From NCBI RefSeq assembly GCF_022288805.1, contig NZ_JAKOPM010000022.1:1-32702 (forward strand): a stretch of 32,702 bases of DNA, in the 5' to 3' direction. Position 1 is the first letter of the stretch; each line of letters starts with the position of its first letter. Under the pieces are notes generated by a model, which was not told where the DNA came from, made no database searches, and was given only the letters and a program-made list of their open reading frames with translations. The DNA is from Corynebacterium yonathiae (lineage in GTDB: Bacteria; Actinomycetota; Actinomycetes; Mycobacteriales; Mycobacteriaceae). This document shows, one piece after another, positions 1 to 8,042 of this stretch. The translations under genes and the position numbers were made by a program.

Positions 1-221
1 ACTCAATCGGCATTCAAAAAGGCCAAATCTAACCCCCGCGACACGCCGAGCCAGACACACATTTTGACCCTTAACCCACTTCTGCAGGACAAGATGTTAC
101 CCAAGCCTGCTGACATTCGTCTAGACTAAAATATAAAATAGTCATAGGTTATGAGGTTACCCTCGTTGAAGGGACACCCTATTCGTACGGATTTTGTGCC
201 CGTAGGAGAAAATGCTCATTG

Positions 222-261
222 GGGGATGCGGAAAATCCTCCAAGATTTCGTCCGCATCCCC
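222..261. repeat. Long imperfect hairpin of unknown role
   Basis: The arms 222-232 (GGGGATGCGGA) and 251-261 (TCCGCATCCCC) are perfect complements. They continue inward as AAATC (233-237) and GATTT (244-248), with a 2-nt bulge and a 6-nt loop, giving about 16 paired positions. Neither side has a clear T-run, so it is not a textbook terminator. It lies about 20 nt beyond the tRNA terminator. Apart from this hairpin I see nothing codable in positions 1-278. Confidence 0.6.
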
Positions 262-278
262 TCTTGCTCCTTAACCCG

Positions 279-312
279 AAAAGCCCCTACCAGCGTTTCC
301 ACTGGTAGGGGC
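279..312 (-). terminator. Intrinsic terminator of the tRNA-fMet gene
   Basis: An 11-bp perfect stem pairs 283-293 with 302-312 around an 8-nt loop. Read on the minus strand it is followed by TTTTC. It begins 9 nt after the CCA end of the tRNA, so it fits a monocistronic tRNA transcript. Confidence 0.85.
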
Positions 313-320
313 CTGGAAGT

Positions 321-397
321 TGGTAGCGGGGGCAGGATTCGAACCTACGACCTCTGGGTTATGAGCCCAGCGAGCTACCGAGCTGCTCCACCCCGCG
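321..397 (-). tRNA. Initiator tRNA-fMet (anticodon CAT)
   Basis: This is a 77-nt cloverleaf with an encoded CCA end (321-323 on the plus strand read TGG). The anticodon CAT is at 363-361. Initiator hallmarks are visible. The acceptor stem begins CGCGGGG and faces CCCCGCT, so position 1:72 is an unpaired C:U. The anticodon stem CTGGG/CCCAG carries the three consecutive G:C pairs typical of initiators. The T-arm GGTTCGAATCC is canonical. It has its own terminator at 279-312. I could not assign its promoter with confidence in 398-480. Confidence 0.96.
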
Positions 398-486
398 TCG
401 AGATGACTTCCATCATCTGCGCTTGAACAGTACGTTCACACAAAGTGTATTCGCTCTGTCCCGGCGACTCATGTAACTATACATAC

Positions 487-523
487 GGAAAGGCACCTAC
501 CCAAATCCGCTGGGCAGGTGCCT
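487..523 (-). terminator. Terminator after the UPF0182 gene
   Basis: The stem arms are 491-503 and 511-523 (13 bp with one mismatch) around the loop AATCCGC. On the minus strand it lies 25 nt after the UPF0182 stop and is followed by TTTCC. On the plus strand it is followed by AATTTTC, so it may act in both directions and also insulate the tRNA gene. Confidence 0.75.
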
Positions 524-547
524 AATTTTCCCGTTTAGAAGCGGGAA

Positions 548-3541
548 CTATTTCTCGGTCTTCTGGTAGGACTCGACTGCCTTATCGAGCTCATCCAGGG
601 CGCGGCCGTACTCCTCGAAGGAACCATCGCGCGCATCCTCAAGTCCCTTTAGGGCCTTGTTGATGTCATCGATGGCGCCAGCCTGGTCGGAAGAGGACGG
701 AGCAGAGGCCGGGGCCGAAGACTTGTCATCCTTGGACTCCTTCTTATTCTCGTCGTCCTGGGCGCCATCCTTGTCCTCAGAATCGCCATCGACTTCCTCA
801 ATGTTTTGAGCGGCCTTGGCGTCAATTCCAACTTGTTCAAGGGCATCACCGATAGTGGGGGCGTAGCCTACGCGGCCTTTATAGGACACGAGTACGCGCA
901 GCAGCTTCGGGAAGGCAGAGGCCTGGTCCTTGCGCTGCGAGTAAATCGGCTCGAGGTACAGGATTTCGCCGCCACCTACTGGCAGGGCCAGCAGGTTACC
1001 GTTGTGCAGGTCGTTAGTGCCCTCCCACAGGGTCCGGTCGCGGGCTACCTGATCGGAAGACATCATGGCGTCCTGCGCCTGCTTCGGACCCTGAGTCTGC
1101 GTATTGGTCGGCAGCACGCGCACGGTGATATCGCCATAAGTCTCCGGATCGGAGGAGACAGCCATGTGCGCAGACAGGAACTCACGGTTAAGGCCACGGT
1201 AAGACGTGGTCAGCTGGAAGGTCGGCTTTCCGGTCTCTGGATCTGCGGCCATTACGTAGTAAGGCGGCTGGTTGAGCTGACGGGATTCCTCCGCAGTGGG
1301 GTCATTCGGCACGGACCAGAAGGCATCGTTATTGAAGAATACATTCGGGTCATCCACGTGGTAGCGCGCCAGCAGGTCACGCTGCACCTTGAACATGTCT
1401 TCCGGGTAGCGGAAATGCTGGCGTAGCTCGTCAGAGATTTCCGCCTCTGGCTTGACGACGTCCGGGAAGACGCCCTCCCAAGCCTTGAGCACTGGGTCAT
1501 TCTTATCGAACTCGTAGAGATCCACGGTGCCGTCATAGGCATCCACGGTGGCCTTGACCGAGTTGCGGATATATCCCACCTTGTCGTTCACCAAACGCTG
1601 GGTGGTGCCGTCAGGATTGAGGGCGTCCTGGGTGGCGTCGGAAAGCGAAGCGCGCTGGGAATAAGGCAAGGACTCCAAGGTGGTATAGCCATCCACAATC
1701 CACTTCAGGCGGCCATCCACCACGGCCGGGTAGGTAGCAGAATCGGTGGTCAGCCACGGCGCAACCTTTTCCACGCGCTCGCGCGGATCACGGTCATAGA
1801 GAAGCTTTGACTCGCTGCCGACGCGGTCAGAAAGCAGGAAGTTCAGCTCGCGGTACTTGGCAGCGTACATAGTACGGTCAAAGATATTTCCAATACCGAC
1901 GCCGCCCTTGCCGTCGTAGGTATAGGTGGAGCTATCGGTGTCATACTCCACCGGGTTATCGCCAGTCTTGCCGGTAATCGCATAGTCCATGCCATCAGCA
2001 GCGCCAGCAATAACCGGACCGTAGTAGATGCGCGGCTGGTCTACCTTGATGCCCAGGGATTTCTCGGCGTCCTGGGTTTCGCCTTCGCCCTCAGCCTCAC
2101 CGGCCTGGGTCTGCAGATCAGACACGGTGAAGATGGGGAAACCACCGCGGGCAGAGCCAGCGTCGCGGGCTACCTCATCGACCTTATTTGCCTGTGCTGC
2201 CACGAAGCCATTGCCGTGAGTGTAGACGGTATGACGGTTAATCCAGTCCGACTGGTTCTCCCGCAATTCGTTTGGATCTAGCTCGCGGGCGGCAACGACA
2301 AAGTCACGTTTCTTGCCATCAATCTCATAGCGATCCATCGATAGCGTTTCAGGGAAGCCATAAAAGTTCTTCAGCTGCTGCATCTGAGTGAAGGTAGGAG
2401 AAAGAATCTCCGGATCCAGCAGGCGAAGGTTATTGATGGTGGCGTTATCAGAGGCCACCTTGTCATCAGAGACCTCTTCCCCGCCACCCCAGTTATCTTC
2501 ATAAGTGACGTGGTCATCCGTGAGCCCATAGGCAAAGCGCGTGGCCTCAATATTGCGGCTAATGGATTCCTCTTCCTTAGCCTGGCGGTTAGGCTGCACA
2601 GAGAAGCGTTCCATAAGCAGCGGCCATGCCTGACCAATCACCAGCGAGGAAAGCAACATCAATACCACGGCCAGGCCAGGGATACGCAGGTCCTTGATGA
2701 CGATGGCCATAAACAAGGCCACGGCCACAAAGACGCCGATGATCATCAAGATGATTTTCGCCGGCAGGTAAGCATGAATATCGGTATAGGAACCACCGGT
2801 AAAGAGATCGTGCTGGGTATATAGCAGCTCGTAGCGCTCCAGCCAGTAGCCGATAACCTGGGCTACCATCCACAGGCCCGCAGTAATCGCCAGTTGCAGG
2901 CGAGCTGGGCGGGAGATGGAGCCACGCACGCCAGCGGCCTTATTGCCAATGCGAATGCCACCCAGCACATAGTGACCAAAAAGCGCAATGAGGAACGCCA
3001 AGATCAGCAGGATGGATATAGTGCTAACCGCGATCTGCAGCACGGGAAGCGTAAAGGCATAAAATCCCAAATCGTGGTGGAATTGGGCATCTTTCTCGCC
3101 GAATTCCTGACCGTTTAGGAAAAGCAGTACTGTGCGCCAATTGGACTGGCCGATAAGACCGGCGATAACACCCACGATGGCTGGGATGACCTTGAAGAAG
3201 AGGCCCATGGACTTCTCAATGGACTTGCGGTACTGATAGACCGGCGAATTCAGATCTCCAAGATCGAGCGAATCCGGGCGTCCGCGCCAGGCGAAAAAGC
3301 CGGCGGCCCATACTACGGCGGCAGCTATGAGGCCGAAGATGATAAAGAGGACGATCCGCGCAATAATCGCGGTGGTGAAAACGTTCCGGTATTCAATCGC
3401 ACCAAACCACCTCCAATCCGTGTACAAGCCCACAAACATGGGGCCGATGAACAAGAGGACGGCAATGACGGCCGCAATGATTGTCGCGACCCGCGGGGGC
3501 CGCTTCAACGGGGCGGCTGGTGTGGATGACCCTAAGGACAA
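548..3541 (-). CDS. UPF0182 family large membrane protein
   Basis: This is a member of UPF0182 (Rv3193c/Rv0064 type), actinobacterial proteins of about 1000 residues with no established function. The N-terminal 310 or so residues hold about seven hydrophobic segments, the first just after the basic KRPP motif. A region of about 600 residues without membrane segments, presumably outside the cytoplasm, follows. The last 80 residues are an acidic, Ser/Ala-rich linker (around DGDSEDKDGAQDDE) and a short charged helix. I prefer the TTG at 3541 because GGAG lies 6 nt upstream. A second in-frame TTG at 3553 would add four residues but has no ribosome site. The gene is monocistronic, with a terminator at 487-523, and diverges from the PPA1309 gene. 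The family is certain; the role is unknown. Confidence 0.93.
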   Translation of the reverse strand: MSLGSSTPAAPLKRPPRVATIIAAVIAVLLFIGPMFVGLYTDWRWFGAIEYRNVFTTAIIARIVLFIIFGLIAAAVVWAAGFFAWRGRPDSLDLGDLNSPVYQYRKSIEKSMGLFFKVIPAIVGVIAGLIGQSNWRTVLLFLNGQEFGEKDAQFHHDLGFYAFTLPVLQIAVSTISILLILAFLIALFGHYVLGGIRIGNKAAGVRGSISRPARLQLAITAGLWMVAQVIGYWLERYELLYTQHDLFTGGSYTDIHAYLPAKIILMIIGVFVAVALFMAIVIKDLRIPGLAVVLMLLSSLVIGQAWPLLMERFSVQPNRQAKEEESISRNIEATRFAYGLTDDHVTYEDNWGGGEEVSDDKVASDNATINNLRLLDPEILSPTFTQMQQLKNFYGFPETLSMDRYEIDGKKRDFVVAARELDPNELRENQSDWINRHTVYTHGNGFVAAQANKVDEVARDAGSARGGFPIFTVSDLQTQAGEAEGEGETQDAEKSLGIKVDQPRIYYGPVIAGAADGMDYAITGKTGDNPVEYDTDSSTYTYDGKGGVGIGNIFDRTMYAAKYRELNFLLSDRVGSESKLLYDRDPRERVEKVAPWLTTDSATYPAVVDGRLKWIVDGYTTLESLPYSQRASLSDATQDALNPDGTTQRLVNDKVGYIRNSVKATVDAYDGTVDLYEFDKNDPVLKAWEGVFPDVVKPEAEISDELRQHFRYPEDMFKVQRDLLARYHVDDPNVFFNNDAFWSVPNDPTAEESRQLNQPPYYVMAADPETGKPTFQLTTSYRGLNREFLSAHMAVSSDPETYGDITVRVLPTNTQTQGPKQAQDAMMSSDQVARDRTLWEGTNDLHNGNLLALPVGGGEILYLEPIYSQRKDQASAFPKLLRVLVSYKGRVGYAPTIGDALEQVGIDAKAAQNIEEVDGDSEDKDGAQDDENKKESKDDKSSAPASAPSSSDQAGAIDDINKALKGLEDARDGSFEEYGRALDELDKAVESYQKTEK

Positions 3542-3631
3542 CGCCAGCTCCAATCAAATAGTGCGAATTTAAAACCTGTAGACTTCTTCCAGCTTAAGGA
3601 AGCAATACACAGATAACGAATAAGGATGTTT

Positions 3632-4168
3632 ATGAGTTCCCCCGAATTAACACAGCCAGCTTTAAACCGCGCGATGACCGAAGCCGTGGAATTCGTCCAT
3701 GCCGAGGGTTGGGACGCCCGCCCCACCATCTTTGCGCTCGTTCCCGCCCACTTGGTTGCAGACCAGCTGGCAGCACTCGATGAAGAAGACGCCGCGCCGC
3801 TTACCCTTATTGTGCAGGATAATGTGCCCGAAAACATTGAGCCCGGTTCTGAGCAGCTGGCCGATTATGTCTCCCGCTTGGCTTGGCCGCGGGAGGTAGC
3901 CGGCGTCATCCTGGCCCAAGAAATTAAGTTCCGCGATACCTCCAGTGAGGACCCCTCCCCTCGCCCGGCGCGCCTATTTTCCGGAGCGCTGCGTGAAGAA
4001 GGAATCGAAACCACACTGCTCCAGCTGCGCCCCACCGAAGAGGAGCTGGAAGCGGCCGGGCCATTCGCGCAGGACGATATCCAGCTGCGCGGCGGCCCCC
4101 AGGTTGCACCGGGGGTTATTGCGGCCTTGCGCTATGGGCTGAGCCAAGACCCAGATGAACTAGATTAG
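3632..4168 (+). CDS. PPA1309 family protein
   Basis: This is a soluble protein of 178 residues. It resembles the actinobacterial PPA1309 family, in which an opening like LTQPALNRAMTEAVEFV is followed by a W-D-x-x-P-T-x-F-A-L-V-P motif and a later acidic V-Q-D stretch. The family has no known function, and its members usually sit beside the UPF0182 gene, as here. It has no signal peptide or membrane segment. I chose the ATG at 3632 because AAGGA ends 5 nt before it. An in-frame ATG at 3626 overlaps that ribosome site and is less likely. The lipoprotein gene follows 46 nt later on the same strand without a visible terminator, so the two are probably co-transcribed. Confidence 0.85.
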   Translation: MSSPELTQPALNRAMTEAVEFVHAEGWDARPTIFALVPAHLVADQLAALDEEDAAPLTLIVQDNVPENIEPGSEQLADYVSRLAWPREVAGVILAQEIKFRDTSSEDPSPRPARLFSGALREEGIETTLLQLRPTEEELEAAGPFAQDDIQLRGGPQVAPGVIAALRYGLSQDPDELD

Positions 4169-4214
4169 ACTGAAAAGACAATTCTCGCCTGCGACTAAGG
4201 AGCTATTTCCTACC

Positions 4215-4886
4215 GTGCGACGCATTACTCTCACTTGCCTTGACACCACCCGCGCCACTGCAGCAGCCCTGCTGTTGGGGGTAGGCGTGAGCGCTGCCGC
4301 TTGTTCCTCAGACGATACCGCGCCTGCCGACGTCCCCGTGGAGACCACCACCGCCGGCGCCGAGTCCGCCACTTCCGAAGCGGACGCCTCTGAGGAGACC
4401 AGCGCCGCCTCCAGCACTGTCTCCACTACTGATTCCAAGGTCGAATCGAGCGCGGCGGAAAGCTCGGAGGCGTCGGAGGGGGCGTCGGCAAGCAAGGAGC
4501 CCGGAACCGAAAAGTTGGAAAAGTCTGTGGCTAAGGCCTATGACATCTTTGCTCCGGTAGCGCCCGAGGAGCTTTTCGCCCTCTTTGACCGCTGCGATTC
4601 CACGGGCGGGGACGATTCCTATAACTGCTCTGGGCCAGAGGTAGGCCAGTTCCAGTTTTTCCGCTCGCACTCCAAGGCGAAGCAAACCACGCAGGTGCTT
4701 ACCGAGCTGCGCAGCTCGCAGGTCATTGAGGATGACGGCGACCGCGTCGTAGGCTGGTCCACCTTGGGAACCACCGCGGTCATTACCGTAGTGGACAATA
4801 AAGAAGGCATGGTCATGCAACAGATGATCTCCTCCGATCAGGAAGACCCGGAAGAGAAGATCAAGGAGCTGGGCTTAGCTAAGTAG
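4215..4886 (+). CDS. Putative lipoprotein with Ser/Glu-rich linker
   Basis: This is a 223-residue protein starting at GTG. A signal peptide ends in a lipobox, VSAAAC at residues 25-30, so the mature protein should be lipid-anchored at Cys30. Residues 31-95 are a low-complexity linker rich in Ser, Ala, Glu and Thr. Residues 100-223 form a compact domain with two cysteines (in the RCDST and NCSGP motifs) that could form a disulfide. I do not recognise the domain. The Shine-Dalgarno AAGGAG at 4197-4202 is 12 nt from the GTG, rather far, but no better in-frame start exists. The gene converges with the PDZ protease gene with only 5 nt between the stops. Confidence 0.8.
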   Translation: MRRITLTCLDTTRATAAALLLGVGVSAAACSSDDTAPADVPVETTTAGAESATSEADASEETSAASSTVSTTDSKVESSAAESSEASEGASASKEPGTEKLEKSVAKAYDIFAPVAPEELFALFDRCDSTGGDDSYNCSGPEVGQFQFFRSHSKAKQTTQVLTELRSSQVIEDDGDRVVGWSTLGTTAVITVVDNKEGMVMQQMISSDQEDPEEKIKELGLAK

Positions 4887-4891
4887 GCCGG

Positions 4892-5956
4892 CTACTGGCA
4901 GGTTTTAATATCCTTGCCAGCCGCGAAGTCCTTCATCGTGGACACTGCCTCATCCAAGGTGGAAACTTCCGCGATAGGCATATCGCCGTGGTCGCTCGCG
5001 GCGGCCTCGGAGCAATTATCCTTCGGCGCGAGGAAGAGCTCCGCTCCGGCCTCGTGCGCCGCGGCGATTTTATGTTGGATGCCGCCGATGGGGCCTACTT
5101 TGCCATCTTCCTGAATCGTGCCCGTACCGGCCACGAACTTGCCGCCGGTGAGGTCTTCCTCGTTGAGCTTATCGATGACCGCCAGGGTAAACATCATGCC
5201 GGCGGAGGGACCGCCAATATCCTGCAGGTTGTATTTGACCTTAATATCGTCTTGCGGGACCGAGAGCATGGCGATGCCCAGCATCGCCTGCCCCTTCTGT
5301 TGGGGATTTTCCCCGAGTTCAATCTCTTCTTCTTGCTTTTTGCCGCCTCGTTTCACGGTCAGCGTGACTTTATCGCCGGGGCTCTTTTCTTTAATGATGT
5401 CTTGGACTTCTCCCGGCTCCGAGACGCCCTTGCCTTCCACTGCGGTAATGACATCGTCTTTTTTCAGCTTGCCCTTTGCCGCGCCCTTATCGAGTACTTC
5501 CGCGATGGAGATCTTTACCGGCAGATGCAAATAGTCCATGGCTGCGACGGTCGCAGCAGATTCGGACTGGGTAAAGGCCTGCTTATTGGACTCTTCTACC
5601 TCTTTATCGCTCATATTCTGCGGAATGACGGTATCGATGGGCACGATGGTGTCATCGGTCATCATCCAGCGCCCCAGCGCCTGCGCCAAGGTCATATTGG
5701 TGCGCACGGACACCGTGGTCATGTTGAGATGCCCGTCCGTGTCATAGGTTTGCGGAGCCTTAACGTCAACGACCTGGGTACCGTCCACCTCACCCAATGT
5801 GTCCACCGTGGGGCCGGGCCCCTCGGCTGCATAGGGGACGGTCAAAGACACATCGGTGCCGGGGATATGGTCAAGCGATACCAACGCACCGGTTAAGACG
5901 ACGGGGATAGCTCCCCAAGTGATGGTGCGGACGCGACGGCTAGCAGGAGAATTCAC
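4892..5956 (-). CDS. Membrane-anchored PDZ/Lon-type serine protease (YlbL-like)
   Basis: The product has 354 residues. A single N-terminal membrane segment (about 12-30) precedes an extracytoplasmic body. A PDZ domain covers about 145-215, including the LKKDDVITAVEGK stretch. A Lon-type (S16) proteolytic domain covers about 225-345. The Ser-Lys dyad is visible as Ser251 in GGPSAG and Lys296 in GGIQHK. There is no ATPase domain, as in the Rv3194c and Bacillus YlbL families. Substrates are unknown. The start is GTG, 8 nt after the hexamer TAGGGT, suggesting a leaderless mRNA. The gene diverges from the Zincin_2 gene. Confidence 0.92.
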   Translation of the reverse strand: MNSPASRRVRTITWGAIPVVLTGALVSLDHIPGTDVSLTVPYAAEGPGPTVDTLGEVDGTQVVDVKAPQTYDTDGHLNMTTVSVRTNMTLAQALGRWMMTDDTIVPIDTVIPQNMSDKEVEESNKQAFTQSESAATVAAMDYLHLPVKISIAEVLDKGAAKGKLKKDDVITAVEGKGVSEPGEVQDIIKEKSPGDKVTLTVKRGGKKQEEEIELGENPQQKGQAMLGIAMLSVPQDDIKVKYNLQDIGGPSAGMMFTLAVIDKLNEEDLTGGKFVAGTGTIQEDGKVGPIGGIQHKIAAAHEAGAELFLAPKDNCSEAAASDHGDMPIAEVSTLDEAVSTMKDFAAGKDIKTCQ

Positions 5957-5964
5957 GGATCAAT

Positions 5965-5970
5965 ACCCTA
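5965..5970 (-). promoter_or_regulatory. Candidate -10 (TAGGGT), leaderless start of PDZ protease
   Basis: TAGGGT on the minus strand matches TANNNT and ends 8 nt before the GTG at 5956. That spacing puts the transcription start at or next to the start codon. No -35 element is obvious. Confidence 0.5.
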
Positions 5971-6036
5971 CAACCTTTGGCGTAGTGTTCGCTGTCAGCG
6001 TAGCGGGGATCATGGAAAGTAGTCGGACGGTGCCGG

Positions 6037-6042
6037 TAGATT
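6037..6042 (+). promoter_or_regulatory. Candidate -10 (TAGATT), leaderless start of Zincin_2 gene
   Basis: TAGATT is followed by 7 nt and the ATG at 6050. The only Shine-Dalgarno-like string (AGGA, 6043-6046) is just 3 nt from the ATG, too close to work well, so a leaderless transcript is more plausible. Confidence 0.55.
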
Positions 6043-6049
6043 AGGACGC

Positions 6050-7462
6050 ATGAGCAACGGATTCGGTTTTTCTTTCCCCAATAACGATGACGACGATAAT
6101 GACGGACGTCGTGACCAGAACCCGTTCGGCGCATTCGGCGGCGCTAATGGTGGCGGCCTCGGTGACATGCTGAACCAGTTCGGTCAGATGCTGTCCGGCA
6201 TGGGCTCTTCCATGAACTCGCCGGAAAACTCCGGCCCGGTCAATTACGACATGGCCAAGCGCATCGCCCTGCAGCAAATTTCGCAGTCCAAGCCAGTAAG
6301 CGCGGACGATACCAAGGCCGTCGAGGAATCCGTCCGGCTGGCAGAGCTCTGGCTTGATGACGCTACCTACTTGCCCACCGCCTCCGGCACGGCCAAGGCA
6401 TGGGATTCCAAGCAGTGGTTGGAAGAGACCATGCCGGCGTGGCAGCGCATGGTCACGCCAGTAGCAGAACACATGAATGATGCTCAGCTGGACTCCATGC
6501 CAGAAGAGGCCCGCGAAATGATGGGCCCCATGGCCAAGATGATGAACCAGATGTCTGGCATGAACTTCGGTATGCAGCTCGGCCACGCCTTAGGGGATCT
6601 AGCCTCTCAGGCGCTGACCGGCTCCGATTTTGGTCTGCCCATTGCCCCGTCTAATACCGTCGCGCTATTGCCGCAGACCATCCAGAAGGTCGCCCGCGAG
6701 CTCAATATTCCAGGCCAGGAGGTGCTGGTTTATATCGCCGCACGCGAGGCAGCGCGCCAGCGGCTCTTCAAGCACGTGCCGTGGCTGGTCGAGCGCATCG
6801 TCTCCTCAGTGGAGGAATATGCCATCGGTTTGGTTATTGATACCTCCCACTTGGAGGAAGTAACCCGCGAGCTCAACCTAGAGTCCGGCGATCCGCAGGC
6901 AATCCAGGACGCAATGAGCAAGCTGCAGGGCATGGATCTTTCCCCTCGCATTACCTCCCAGAACACTGCGGCCGCATCCCGTCTCGAAACGCTGTTGGCC
7001 CTGGTAGAAGGCTGGGCCGAGCACGTGGTCACCGAAGCCTTGGGCGAACGCATCCCGTCCACCTCGAAGCTAACTCAGGCTTGGGCACATCGCCGCAGCA
7101 CCGGCGGATCCGCCGAGAACGCCTTCAGTAAGGTCGTCGGCATCGAGCTCAACGCCCCCAAGGTTTCTGAGGCCGCCGAGCTATGGCGCCGCGCCACCGT
7201 TGCCGTGGGAGCCGAGAAGCGCGATAAAGCCTGGGATCACCCGGACTTCCTGCCTAATGCAGAGCACCTAGATAACCCGGCCGCATTCATCGACTCCCTA
7301 TTGGATGACGGACCTGATGAGGGCTTTGAGGAAGAGTTTGCCAAGCTGGAGGAAATGCTCAAAAACGGTGAGGATTCCTCTGCTACTCAGGGCGATGAGA
7401 CCGGGGAAGCCGATGGTCAAGACGAGCAGAAAGAAAAGGGCAACGAGGACGACGAAAACTAG
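6050..7462 (+). CDS. Zincin_2 (zinc-dependent metalloprotease-like) family protein
   Basis: This is a 470-residue protein of the actinobacterial Zincin_2/TIGR03624 family (Rv3195 type). The N terminus is acidic (NNDDDDNDGRRDQ), followed by a Gly/Met-rich stretch. The conserved core lies between about 100 and 400. The family signature REAARQRLFKHVPWL is at about 230-245. Family members are called metalloproteases, but the usual position is occupied by AREAARQ, so I see no HExxH. A second conserved segment is LALVEGWAEHVV. The C-terminal 50 residues are strongly acidic (EDSSATQGDETGEADG), probably disordered. It has no signal peptide. The gene overlaps the convergent YgjP-type gene by 4 nt. The family assignment is firm; catalytic activity is doubtful. 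Confidence 0.9.
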   Translation: MSNGFGFSFPNNDDDDNDGRRDQNPFGAFGGANGGGLGDMLNQFGQMLSGMGSSMNSPENSGPVNYDMAKRIALQQISQSKPVSADDTKAVEESVRLAELWLDDATYLPTASGTAKAWDSKQWLEETMPAWQRMVTPVAEHMNDAQLDSMPEEAREMMGPMAKMMNQMSGMNFGMQLGHALGDLASQALTGSDFGLPIAPSNTVALLPQTIQKVARELNIPGQEVLVYIAAREAARQRLFKHVPWLVERIVSSVEEYAIGLVIDTSHLEEVTRELNLESGDPQAIQDAMSKLQGMDLSPRITSQNTAAASRLETLLALVEGWAEHVVTEALGERIPSTSKLTQAWAHRRSTGGSAENAFSKVVGIELNAPKVSEAAELWRRATVAVGAEKRDKAWDHPDFLPNAEHLDNPAAFIDSLLDDGPDEGFEEEFAKLEEMLKNGEDSSATQGDETGEADGQDEQKEKGNEDDEN

Positions 7463-7980
7463 CAGCCCCAGCGCTGGTAGGCCTCAAGATAGCCCTTCGC
7501 CCGCTCGGCGTGGGGCGCCCTGTCCGCCCACTGCCAAAACTCCCGCCCGTGGCGCGGGATGAAAGTGTGGGTCAACTCGTGAAGAATGACTGAATCCAGC
7601 ACATAGTCCGGCACCTGTTGCAGCCGGTCGCTCAGCCGAATATCCGCGGTGGAGGTAGTACAGCTACCCCACCGCGTATTTTGATTGCTTACCCAGCGAA
7701 TAGAGCCGATGGTCGCACGGCCGTCTAAGTAAGCCGCGTTCAGCCGCCGAGCGCGTTCTTCGAGCTGGGCGTCTGAGCGCCGGCCACTGCCCTGCTTCTT
7801 TTCTACCCGCGCCAACATATCCGCCACTGCCTCGTGCTCATCACGCGCGGACATCCATGCGGGAATGCGTACCTCGAGCACGCCAGATACCATGCGCGCC
7901 TGCACGGTCTTCTTCCGTTTGGCAGAGCGAATGACTTTAACCTCTGGGGAGTGTGGAGTGGTGGGCTGCGTACTCGACAT
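7459..7980 (-). CDS. YgjP-like zinc metallopeptidase (M48/SprT-like)
   Basis: This is a 173-residue cytoplasmic protein of the YgjP-like family (PF01863). The zinc site is visible as H134-E-L-T-H138, followed by HGREFW as in the family, where a downstream residue completes the site. The preceding RWGSC motif (about 103-107) and a leucine-rich stretch before the helix are also typical. Its substrate is unknown. The ATG at 7980 starts the protein at MSSTQP, 8 nt after TACAAT, so it is probably leaderless. Longer in-frame extensions to 8166 run through the promoter and look spurious. Confidence 0.88.
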   Translation of the reverse strand: MSSTQPTTPHSPEVKVIRSAKRKKTVQARMVSGVLEVRIPAWMSARDEHEAVADMLARVEKKQGSGRRSDAQLEERARRLNAAYLDGRATIGSIRWVSNQNTRWGSCTTSTADIRLSDRLQQVPDYVLDSVILHELTHTFIPRHGREFWQWADRAPHAERAKGYLEAYQRWGC

Positions 7981-7988
7981 GACAGGTG

Positions 7989-7994
7989 ATTGTA
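7989..7994 (-). promoter_or_regulatory. Candidate -10 (TACAAT), leaderless start of YgjP-like gene
   Basis: TACAAT on the minus strand is a near-consensus -10 and ends 8 nt before the ATG at 7980. No Shine-Dalgarno is visible in between. Confidence 0.6.
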
Positions 7995-8042
7995 CCTGTG
8001 GTGCAATGGAGTCGACATACTTCGGGGGAAAGGGATATAAGC

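Noticed and set aside
151..426. Plus-strand open frame of 91 codons
   Set aside because: It runs antisense through the initiator tRNA and its terminator and has no ribosome site or recognisable product.
4988..5896. Plus-strand open frame of 302 codons opposite the PDZ protease
   Set aside because: The minus strand carries the Ser-Lys dyad and PDZ; the antisense frame shows no motif.
7981..8042. Search for a precursor peptide for the cyclodehydratase-like protein
   Set aside because: The 19-codon in-frame extension from the GTG at 7986 has no Cys/Ser/Thr-rich core or ribosome site; no precursor was seen elsewhere nearby.
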